Source of the DNA: Pseudodonghicola sp048268305
Lineage (GTDB): Bacteria > Pseudomonadota > Alphaproteobacteria > Rhodobacterales > Rhodobacteraceae
Assembly (NCBI RefSeq): GCF_048268305.1
Contig: NZ_JBLWVT010000007.1
Coordinates: 248,001-312,000, forward strand
Length of the DNA stretch: 64,000 nucleotides
Reading direction: 5' to 3'
Below the pieces are notes generated by a model that saw nothing but the letters and a program-made list of their open reading frames with translations, did no database searches and was not told the DNA's origin. This document shows positions 40,063-47,088 of this stretch, in pieces; within the stretch, counting starts at the first letter, position 1, and every line of letters starts with the position of its first letter. The position numbers and the translations under genes are program-made.

Positions 40063-41121
40063 ATGCCCATCGAATTCGCCACGCTCGCCGATCTTTTCGC
40101 CCATGGTTTCGACACCGTGATCGACGTCCGCAGCCCCGCCGAATATGCCGAGGATCACCTGCCCGGCGCGATCTCCCTGCCGGTCTTGGACAATGACGAA
40201 CGCGCCCGTGTCGGCACCATCTACAAGCAGGAAAGCCCGTTTCTGGCCCGCAAGCTGGGCGCGGCGCTGGTGTTCCACAACGCGGCCCGTCACATCGAGA
40301 CGGTGCTGAAGGATTACGAGGGCGGCTGGCGGCCGCTGGTCTATTGCTGGCGCGGGGGTCAGCGCTCGGGCTCCTTCACCTGGATGCTGGGCCAGATCGG
40401 CTGGCGGGCCGACAGCATCAAGGGCGGCTATCAGACCTATCGCCGGCTGGTCTATCGCGCGCTCTACGACGGGCGGCTGCCATTTCGTGCCGTGCTGCTC
40501 GATGGCTATACCGGCACCGCCAAGACCGATCTGTTGCATCTGTTGAAACAGCGGGGCGTTCAGGTGCTCGACCTCGAGGGGCTGGCGGCGCATCGCGGCT
40601 CGCTTCTGGGCGATATGGCTCAGCCGCAACCGAGCCAGAAGGGGTTCGAATCCGCGCTTGTCGGCGCCTTCCTCGATCTCGATCCCTCCCGTCCCGTGGT
40701 GATCGAGGCGGAATCGAGCAAGATCGGTGAGCGGATCATTCCTCCCGCGCTCTGGGAGGTGATGAAGGCCGCGCCCCGGATCGAGATCGCCGCGCCGATC
40801 GAGGCGCGCGCGACCTATCTGGCGCGGGCCTATGACGATATCCTGTCTGGCGGCGACCGGCTGCGCGACCGGCTCGATCCGCTGCGGGCGCATCGCGGCC
40901 ACGCGGTGGTCGATGGCTGGGGTGCGCTGATCGTGGCGGGCGACAAGCTGGCGCTGACCCGGGCGCTGATGGAACAGCATTATGATCCCTCCTATGACAA
41001 ATCCCGCCGCGCCATCGGGGCGGAGGTTCTGGCCCGGGTCACGACGGATCGGCTGGATACGCCGGGGCTGGATCACGTCGCGGCTGAGATCGAGCGGATC
41101 GTCGAAGGTTGGGCCGGCTGA
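40063..41121 (+). CDS. mnmH: tRNA 2-selenouridine synthase MnmH (SelU/YbbB)
   Basis: Replaces sulfur by selenium at 2-thiouridine in wobble position 34 of tRNA-Lys, -Glu and -Gln, using selenophosphate and geranyl diphosphate. 352 residues. The N-terminal rhodanese domain carries the catalytic Cys in V-Y-C-W-R-G-G-Q-R-S-G-S (about residue 94); a P-loop domain follows, with D-G-Y-T-G-T-A-K-T-D-L-L (about 150). The ATG at 40063 gives MPIEFATLADLF; upstream residues in the frame belong to repeat D and are not coding. Its substrate comes from SelD at 41847. Confidence 0.95.
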   Translation: MPIEFATLADLFAHGFDTVIDVRSPAEYAEDHLPGAISLPVLDNDERARVGTIYKQESPFLARKLGAALVFHNAARHIETVLKDYEGGWRPLVYCWRGGQRSGSFTWMLGQIGWRADSIKGGYQTYRRLVYRALYDGRLPFRAVLLDGYTGTAKTDLLHLLKQRGVQVLDLEGLAAHRGSLLGDMAQPQPSQKGFESALVGAFLDLDPSRPVVIEAESSKIGERIIPPALWEVMKAAPRIEIAAPIEARATYLARAYDDILSGGDRLRDRLDPLRAHRGHAVVDGWGALIVAGDKLALTRALMEQHYDPSYDKSRRAIGAEVLARVTTDRLDTPGLDHVAAEIERIVEGWAG

Positions 41122-41307
41122 TCCTTGCCCCGGCTGTGCAGGTCGGTTAGGTTTCCCGCACGGTCGGCAGTTCACCGAGGCGTCGCTGGCCCCGAGAGGG
41201 GCAGCTAAACCTGCTCCAAGTCATCGACAGCATTCGACATCTCCGTCCAGTGCCGCGTCGTAAGTCAGCGACCACGACAGTCTCACGCGGCCCCTTGAGG
41301 ACATGTC

Positions 41308-41850
41308 ATGTCGAAACAGGTCTTTCCGCTGAATTCCCCCGATATCTCCGCCTTCGCCCGCGCGCTTGGCCGCCAGCTCCAGACGCGCGAGGCGGCGCCG
41401 TCGCATCTGGAGGTGATGAACATGCTCGCCCGGGCGGCGGGCTATCGCAACTTCCAGCACCTGCGCGCCGCCCATGCGGCCGAGGCGCGGCTCGATACGC
41501 CTGCCTTGGTCGCCGCCGTCGATTTCAGGCTGGTGGAGCGTGCCCTGAACCAATTCGACGCGGCGGGCCGGCTGCTGCGCTGGCCGTCGCGGCGCCAGAT
41601 CCAATTGCTCTGCCTCTGGGCGCTGTGGTCGCGGTTTCCGGCCGGTATTTCCCTGCACGAGCGCGAGGTGAACGCGCGGCTCAATGCGGCGCATGGGTTC
41701 GGCGATGCCGCGCTGTTGCGGCGCGATCTTTGCGGGCTGGGGCTCTTCACCCGGTCGCGCGACGGCAGCGATTACCGCCGGCAGGAATTGCCGCCGCCAC
41801 CCGAGGCGCGGGAGCTGATCCGCCGGCTGCGGGGCCTGGCGCCAAACTAG
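41308..41850 (+). CDS. DUF2087 domain protein
   Basis: 180 residues. The N-terminal half (about 1-70: F-A-R-A-L-G-R-Q-L, H-L-E-V-M-N-M-L-A-R-A-A-G-Y-R-N-F-Q-H-L) is a winged-helix-like motif of unknown partner. The C-terminal half matches DUF2087: L-L-R-W-P-S-R-R-Q-I-Q-L-L-C-L-W-A-L, E-R-E-V-N-A-R-L-N, R-R-D-L-C-G-L-G-L. Such proteins are often DNA-binding. It lies between mnmH and selD; the 186-base gap before it holds a CCCC-gaga-GGGG hairpin but nothing tRNA-like. Confidence 0.8.
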   Translation: MSKQVFPLNSPDISAFARALGRQLQTREAAPSHLEVMNMLARAAGYRNFQHLRAAHAAEARLDTPALVAAVDFRLVERALNQFDAAGRLLRWPSRRQIQLLCLWALWSRFPAGISLHEREVNARLNAAHGFGDAALLRRDLCGLGLFTRSRDGSDYRRQELPPPPEARELIRRLRGLAPN

Positions 41851-44006
41851 ATCAGGCTCAGCCCTGGGCCGCCGGCGGTCAGGCTCCCGATCCGTGCCGC
41901 CGGATGCCCGGCCGCGCGCAGTGCCGCGACCAGCGCTTCGGCCTGATCGGCGGCGACGGCGGCCAGCAGCCCGCCGGCGGTCTGCGGATCGAACAGCAGG
42001 TCGCTGAGCGGATCGCTCGGCAACTCCGGCGCCAGCGCCCGGTTGTCGGCGAAGAGCGTCGACCGATAGCCCCGGTGCGACAGCTCCCGCGCGCCGGCCA
42101 TCAGCGGTACGGCAGCAAGGTCGAGCCGCGCCGTCAACCCCGAGGCCTCGCAGATGTTCAGCAGATGCCCGGCCAGGCCGAAGCCGGTGACATCGGTCAT
42201 CGCATGCGCCCCGGCCAGAAGGCGCGCGGCATCGCCCTGCGGTCGGGTCATCTGGGCGAAGGCCGCCGCGATCCAGCCGCCGCGCGCGGCGCCCTGCATC
42301 TCGGCCGCCATCAACACGCCGGTGCCGATCGGCTTGGTCAGGATCAGCGCGTCGCCCGGCTGCGCCCCCGCCAGGGTGATCGGATCGCGGTCGAGCAGCC
42401 CGGTCAGGGTGAACCCAATGGTCAGCTCGGTGCCCATCGAGCTGTGACCGCCGACGATCTCGGCCCCTTCGGCGCGAAAGATGGCATCGGCGGCGCCCAT
42501 GATCTCGGTTGCGGTCCGCTGCTGCAGCGTCGCGGTCATCCGCGGCAGGATCAGCGTGACGGTCACCGCCTGCGGCTCTGCCCCCATCGCCCAGATATCG
42601 CCAAGCGCATGGATGGCGGCGATCCGGGTCATGGTGACCGGATCTTCGGTGAAGGCGCGCAGATGGTCGGTGGTGATCACCTGCCGCTGGCCGCCCAGCG
42701 TCAGCATCGCGGCGTCATCGCCGGGCAGCGCCGTCACGTCGTGGCGATCCCCCGCCGGCAAGCTCGCCAGCGCCGCCCGCAGCGCGCCGCGCCCCAGCTT
42801 GGCGCCGCAGCCGCCGCACATCGGCTTGTCGGGCAACTCGTCGGCTCCGGCGGCGCGCAGTTCGGGCGGGGCAGGGGGGCGCATCACCGGCAGATCACCG
42901 AACCGGTCCATGAAGCGGCGGTCGATCCGGTCCTTCCAGCGCCAGATCAGCGGGCCCGAGAAGGGGAGGCCCCATTTCTCCCCCAAGGCCGATTGCTCGC
43001 CCAGCGAGATCAGCTTGAGGTAATCGCGCTGCGGGTGGTAGCGCCGCCGTCGCGCGGCCCCCATCAGGGCGGACTTCAGGTTCGCCAGCAGGATCGGCGC
43101 CTCGCGCACCGCATAGACGCCGGCCTTGGGGCGCGGGCTTTCGATCAGATCGGCGCAATCGCCGGCAGCGAAGACAGAAGGATCGCTGCTTTGCAGGCTG
43201 GGATCGACGGCGATGAAGCCGCGGGTCACCGCCAGCCCGGTCTCGGCGATCCATTCATAGGGGCGGGCGCCGGCGGCGCCGGTGATGAGATCGGCGGCGA
43301 TCCGTTCTTCGCCGGCCAACACCACGGCGCCCTGATCGATATAGGCGATCTCGACCCCTTCACGGATCGTCACCCCATGGGCAGAGAGCGCCGCCCGCAG
43401 CCGCCTTTGCGCCGCGGCCCCCAGCGCAGAGAGCGCGCGGGCACGCTCGACAAGCGTCAGCTCGGCCGGCCGGCCCTTGGCACGCAGGGCATGCGCCATC
43501 GCCAGGATCAGCTCCGCCCCGGCGACGCCGCCGCCGATCACCGCGACACGGGCCGGGCCATCGCCGGCCAGATAGCTTTCCCAACGGCTGGCAAAGGGGC
43601 CGAGCGGCTTGGCCGGCACGGCGAAATCGGCGAACCCCGGCAGGTCGGGCATCGAGGAGGTGATGCCGACATTGACCGAACAGACATCATAGCCGATCGG
43701 CGGCCGGCCCGGCACCCGGATCAGCTTAGCCTCGGGGTCGAGGCCCTGGCACTCTCCCAGCACCACCCGGGCGCCGGCGAAGCGGGCCAGCCGGATCAGG
43801 TCGATATCCAGATCGTCACGGTGGTAGTGGCCGGCGACGAAGCCCGGCAGCATGCCGGAATAGGGCGCGGTGGGGCCGGGGTTGATCAGCGTCACCCGGG
43901 TGCCGGGCAGCGGGGACATCCCCCACATCCGCAGCACCAGGGCATGGGCATGGCCGCCCCCGATCAGGACCAGATCACGGGTCAGCGGCTGCGCGAAGCG
44001 GTCCAC
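41847..44006 (-). CDS. selD: flavoprotein-selenide, water dikinase fusion (SelD)
   Basis: Makes selenophosphate from selenide and ATP. 719 residues. Residues about 1-370 are an NDH-2-like FAD/NAD(P) pyridine nucleotide-disulfide oxidoreductase (G-G-G-H-A-H-A-L-V near the start, V-I-G-G-G-V-A-G-A-E-L-I-L, F-A-A-G-D-C-A-D). Residues about 395-719 are SelD, with the active site C-G-G-C-G-A-K (Cys at the nucleophile position; TGA/Sec is not used) and the ATP loops D-D-A-A-M and G-H-S-S-M-G-T-E-L-T-I-G-F. The fused flavoprotein probably delivers reduced selenium. It converges on the DUF2087 gene (4-base overlap). Confidence 0.95.
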   Translation of the reverse strand: MDRFAQPLTRDLVLIGGGHAHALVLRMWGMSPLPGTRVTLINPGPTAPYSGMLPGFVAGHYHRDDLDIDLIRLARFAGARVVLGECQGLDPEAKLIRVPGRPPIGYDVCSVNVGITSSMPDLPGFADFAVPAKPLGPFASRWESYLAGDGPARVAVIGGGVAGAELILAMAHALRAKGRPAELTLVERARALSALGAAAQRRLRAALSAHGVTIREGVEIAYIDQGAVVLAGEERIAADLITGAAGARPYEWIAETGLAVTRGFIAVDPSLQSSDPSVFAAGDCADLIESPRPKAGVYAVREAPILLANLKSALMGAARRRRYHPQRDYLKLISLGEQSALGEKWGLPFSGPLIWRWKDRIDRRFMDRFGDLPVMRPPAPPELRAAGADELPDKPMCGGCGAKLGRGALRAALASLPAGDRHDVTALPGDDAAMLTLGGQRQVITTDHLRAFTEDPVTMTRIAAIHALGDIWAMGAEPQAVTVTLILPRMTATLQQRTATEIMGAADAIFRAEGAEIVGGHSSMGTELTIGFTLTGLLDRDPITLAGAQPGDALILTKPIGTGVLMAAEMQGAARGGWIAAAFAQMTRPQGDAARLLAGAHAMTDVTGFGLAGHLLNICEASGLTARLDLAAVPLMAGARELSHRGYRSTLFADNRALAPELPSDPLSDLLFDPQTAGGLLAAVAADQAEALVAALRAAGHPAARIGSLTAGGPGLSLI

Positions 44007-44021
44007 GACGGCGCCCGCGGC

Positions 44022-44420
44022 TCAGTGCGGCGAACCGGGCGCCGGGGGGGCGGCGGGCTGATCCTCGGGCCGGGTGTCATGGGTGGCCCAGATGCGGTCC
44101 TTGCCGGCGGGCGGCAGGCTCTCGGGCGTCTCGTGGCGGTGGATATGCGCCTTGGCGATGAAATTGGCGGTGATCGGCGCGGTCAGGAACAGGAACAGCG
44201 TGATCAGCAGCTCGTGCCAGGAGACATGCCCTTCCGAGACGATGGCATGGATCATCGAGGCGATCAGCACGCCGCCGACCCCGAGCGTGGTGGCCTTGGT
44301 CGGCGCATGCAGCCGCGACATCGGATCGTTCAGCTTGATCAGCCCATAGGAGCCGATCAGGCCGAACACGCCGCCCAGGACCAGGGCGGCGGCAATGAGA
44401 TATTCAAAGATCGGGGACAT
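44022..44420 (-). CDS. mnhG: Mrp/Pha antiporter subunit G
   Basis: 132 residues with three membrane helices: about 5-28, 48-70, 75-95. L-I-K-L-N-D-P-M-S-R-L-H-A-P-T-K-A-T-T-L-G is the conserved MnhG motif. A long hydrophilic tail (E-S-L-P-P-A-G-K-D-R to the end) extends beyond the family core. It is the last gene of the six-gene Mrp operon, which exports Na+ or K+ in exchange for protons. Confidence 0.95.
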   Translation of the reverse strand: MSPIFEYLIAAALVLGGVFGLIGSYGLIKLNDPMSRLHAPTKATTLGVGGVLIASMIHAIVSEGHVSWHELLITLFLFLTAPITANFIAKAHIHRHETPESLPPAGKDRIWATHDTRPEDQPAAPPAPGSPH

Positions 44421-44429
44421 CGCTGGGCC

Positions 44430-44702
44430 TCACTCGATGATATTGCCGCGCAGCATGAAGCGCGCATAGGCGACGGTCGAGACGAAGCCAAGCATGGCGA
44501 CGATCATCGCCGCCTCGAAGAAGATCTCGGTGCCATTCGCCAGCCCATAGAGGATCAGCAGCGCGATGGCATTGATCACCATGGTATCCAGCGCCAGCAC
44601 CCGGTCGCCGACACCGGCGGCGGTGGCGATCTTCCAGAGGTTCATCAGCAGCGCCAGCGCAAAGCACGCGGTGGCGAAATAGATGGCATAGCTCAGGATC
44701 AT
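44430..44702 (-). CDS. mnhF: Mrp/Pha antiporter subunit F
   Basis: 90 residues, three membrane helices. G-D-R-V-L-A-L-D-T-M-V-I-N-A-I-A-L-L holds the conserved Asp of MnhF. The ATG at 44702 overlaps the mnhE stop (ATGA); a longer frame starting at 44783 is not used. Confidence 0.95.
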   Translation of the reverse strand: MILSYAIYFATACFALALLMNLWKIATAAGVGDRVLALDTMVINAIALLILYGLANGTEIFFEAAMIVAMLGFVSTVAYARFMLRGNIIE

Positions 44703-45196
44703 TCGAAAATCTCCATCAGGCGGCGTTCGTAACGGGTCTTGATGTCGTCCCGGATGGCGTCCGGATCGGGCGCGTCCAGGCAATGGACCAGCAGGTAATG
44801 CCCGCCGGCCGACAGATCGGCGCTGACCGTGCCCGGGGTCAGCGTGATGGTGCCGGCCAGGGCGGTGATCGCCTCGGGCGACTTCAGATCCAGCGGCACC
44901 GTGACCCAGGCGGGCTTGCGCGCCGCGTTCGGCTTGAACAGCACGATCTTGGCCACGGTGAAATTGGCCAGAATGATATCCCAGATCACGATCCCGATAT
45001 AGACCACGATCTTGACGGGATGATGCAGCCGCGGGCGGTTCGGCCAGTAGGGGCGGGTGATGAAGGGGATCACCGTGCCCAGAAACAGCCCGAACAGCAG
45101 CGAGTTGATCGAATAGCGGTTGACCAGCAGAAGCCAGACCAGCGTCAGGAGGCCGGTCAGGATCGGGTGGGGAAAGATCCGGGCAAGCAGTCTCAT
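44699..45196 (-). CDS. mnhE: Mrp/Pha antiporter subunit E
   Basis: 165 residues: two N-terminal membrane segments (about 8-30, 32-45), another at about 60-85, then a cytoplasmic domain containing the conserved L-T-P-G-T-V-S-A-D-L motif and L-V-H-C-L-D. Spaced 3 bases after mnhD. Confidence 0.95.
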   Translation of the reverse strand: MRLLARIFPHPILTGLLTLVWLLLVNRYSINSLLFGLFLGTVIPFITRPYWPNRPRLHHPVKIVVYIGIVIWDIILANFTVAKIVLFKPNAARKPAWVTVPLDLKSPEAITALAGTITLTPGTVSADLSAGGHYLLVHCLDAPDPDAIRDDIKTRYERRLMEIFE

Positions 45197-45199
45197 GGG

Positions 45200-46747
45200 T
45201 CAGCGCCTTTGCAGAACGGTTTCGATATAGCCGGTCGGGTCGAACAGCTGCCCGGCGGTGGCCTCGGTATATTTCAGCACCGGGCCTGCCAGCACCGTCA
45301 AGGCCACCAGCCCGGCAAGCAGCACGAAGACCGAGACGAAGGCAAGCCCGGGCACCGGCGCCGAGGCGAGCTCGGGGCTCATCGGCTTGCCGATATCGTC
45401 CTCCTCCTCTTCGGGCGGCTGGACGCTGCGGTCGTGCGATTTCCAGAACAGGATGCTGCCGGCGCGGGTCAGGCCGACGATGGTGATCAGCGAGGTGGTC
45501 AGCACCACCGCAAAGATCAGCCAGACCTGTTGGCTGGGCCAGGCCGCCGAGAGCACCAGCAGCTTGCCGATGAAGCCTGACAGCGGCGGCATCCCCGCCA
45601 TGGCGATGGCGCCAGCGAAATAGAGCGCCGAGATCAGCCCGCTCTGCGGCATGGCGGGGCAGGGGATCAGCTTGCCGCCGCGCCGCTCGATCACCAGATC
45701 GGCGACCAGGAACAGCAGCGCCGCGGTGAAGGTGGAATGGATGGCGTAATAGAGCGCCGCCGCCGTCGATTGCGGGGTGAAGAGCGAGATGGCGATCAGC
45801 AGGGTGCCCATCGAGGTGATGGCGCCGAAGGCGACCAGCCGGCCAAGCTCCCTGGCGCCGAGGATGCCGATCGAGCCCACCGTCAGTGTCAGCAGCGCCG
45901 CCGGCAGCAGCCAGTCGCCGACCAGCCCCTGGGTCGCCGCCACATCGGGGCCGAAGACCAGCGTGTACATCCGCAGGATGGCATAGGCGCCGACCTTGGT
46001 CATGATGGCGAAGAGCGCCGCCACCGGCATCGGTGCGTTGGCATAGGAGGCCGGCAGCCAGAAATGCAGCGGCAGCACCGCCGCCTTGATGGCGAAGACC
46101 AGGAGCAGCAGCACCGCCGCCACCCGGATCAGTGCGGTATCCTCGGCCGGCAGGGCGGCGACGCGCACCGCCAGATCGGCCATGTTCAGCGTGCCGGTCA
46201 CCGAATAGATCGTTCCCAGGGCAATCAGGAACAGGCTGGAGCCGAGCAGGTTGTAGACCACATATTGCACCCCGGCCCGCAGCCGCTTGGAGCCGCCGCC
46301 GTGGATCATCAGCCCATAGGAGGCGATCAGCAGCACCTCGAAGAAGACGAAGAGGTTGAAGGCGTCGCCGGTCAGGAAGGCGCCGAGGATGCCCATCAAC
46401 TGGAACTGGAACAGCGCGTGGAAATGCCGCCCCCGGGTATCCCAGCCCGAGCCGATGGCATAGAGCAGCACCGGCAGCGCCAGCAATGTCGTCAGCAGCA
46501 CCATCATCGCCGACAACCGATCCAGCACCAGCACGATGCCGAAGGGCGCCGGCCAGTCGCCCAGTTCATAGACCTCGATCGAGCCGTCCATGGTATGCCA
46601 GAGCAGGGCCAGGGCGATGATGTTCAGCAGCACCACCGAGGCGACCGAGAACACCCGCTGCAGATCGCTGTGAAAGCGGATCGCCATCAGGATGAAGGGG
46701 CCAACCACCGCCGGCAGGACGATGGGCGCGATGATCAGGTTGCTCAT
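45200..46747 (-). CDS. mnhD: Mrp/Pha antiporter subunit D
   Basis: 515 residues, about fourteen membrane helices; homologous to respiratory complex I antiporter-like subunits. The glutamate in F-V-F-F-E-V-L-L-I-A-S-Y-G (about 130) and lysines in V-F-A-I-K-A-A-V-L-P-L-H-F-W-L-P (about 225) form the proton path. The stretch E-E-E-E-D-D near the C-terminus (about 445) is an acidic cytoplasmic loop. It overlaps mnhC by ATGA. Confidence 0.96.
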   Translation of the reverse strand: MSNLIIAPIVLPAVVGPFILMAIRFHSDLQRVFSVASVVLLNIIALALLWHTMDGSIEVYELGDWPAPFGIVLVLDRLSAMMVLLTTLLALPVLLYAIGSGWDTRGRHFHALFQFQLMGILGAFLTGDAFNLFVFFEVLLIASYGLMIHGGGSKRLRAGVQYVVYNLLGSSLFLIALGTIYSVTGTLNMADLAVRVAALPAEDTALIRVAAVLLLLVFAIKAAVLPLHFWLPASYANAPMPVAALFAIMTKVGAYAILRMYTLVFGPDVAATQGLVGDWLLPAALLTLTVGSIGILGARELGRLVAFGAITSMGTLLIAISLFTPQSTAAALYYAIHSTFTAALLFLVADLVIERRGGKLIPCPAMPQSGLISALYFAGAIAMAGMPPLSGFIGKLLVLSAAWPSQQVWLIFAVVLTTSLITIVGLTRAGSILFWKSHDRSVQPPEEEEDDIGKPMSPELASAPVPGLAFVSVFVLLAGLVALTVLAGPVLKYTEATAGQLFDPTGYIETVLQRR

Positions 46748-47085
46748 GCGTCCTCTCCCTTGTCGTCGGACATGTCGATGCGGTCGTCACGGGCGGCCAG
46801 ATAGGCGCTCAGCGCCATCATCAGCACCACGGCGGTCATCCCGAAGGAGATCACGATGGCGGTCAGCACCAGCGCCTGCGGAATCGGGTCGGTATATCCG
46901 GTGGCGTGCTCGCTCAGGATCGGCGGCTGGTTCAGCGCCAGCCGACCGGTGGCGAACAGGAACAGGTTCACCGCATAGGACAGGATCGACAGCCCCAGGA
47001 TCACCGGAAAGGTGCGCTGCCGCAGGATCAGATAGATGCCGCCGGCGGTCAGGATGCCGACCGCACTGGCCAGAAGGATCTCCAT
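46744..47085 (-). CDS. mnhC: Mrp/Pha antiporter subunit C
   Basis: 113 residues homologous to NuoK, with three helices (about 3-20, 27-48, 70-95). G-I-Y-L-I-L-R-Q-R and D-P-I-P-Q-A-L-V-L-T-A-I-V-I are family motifs. Spaced 3 bases after mnhA. Confidence 0.95.
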   Translation of the reverse strand: MEILLASAVGILTAGGIYLILRQRTFPVILGLSILSYAVNLFLFATGRLALNQPPILSEHATGYTDPIPQALVLTAIVISFGMTAVVLMMALSAYLAARDDRIDMSDDKGEDA

Positions 47086-47088
47086 CGC

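Noticed and set aside
41122..41307. tRNA-Sec gene near selD and mnmH
   Set aside because: The stretch contains a short hairpin but no cloverleaf, T-loop or UCA anticodon arrangement.
41250..44732. 1160-codon open frame on the plus strand
   Set aside because: It is antisense to selD and the mnh genes, has glutamine/arginine/glycine/histidine-rich low-information composition, and arises from high GC at third positions.
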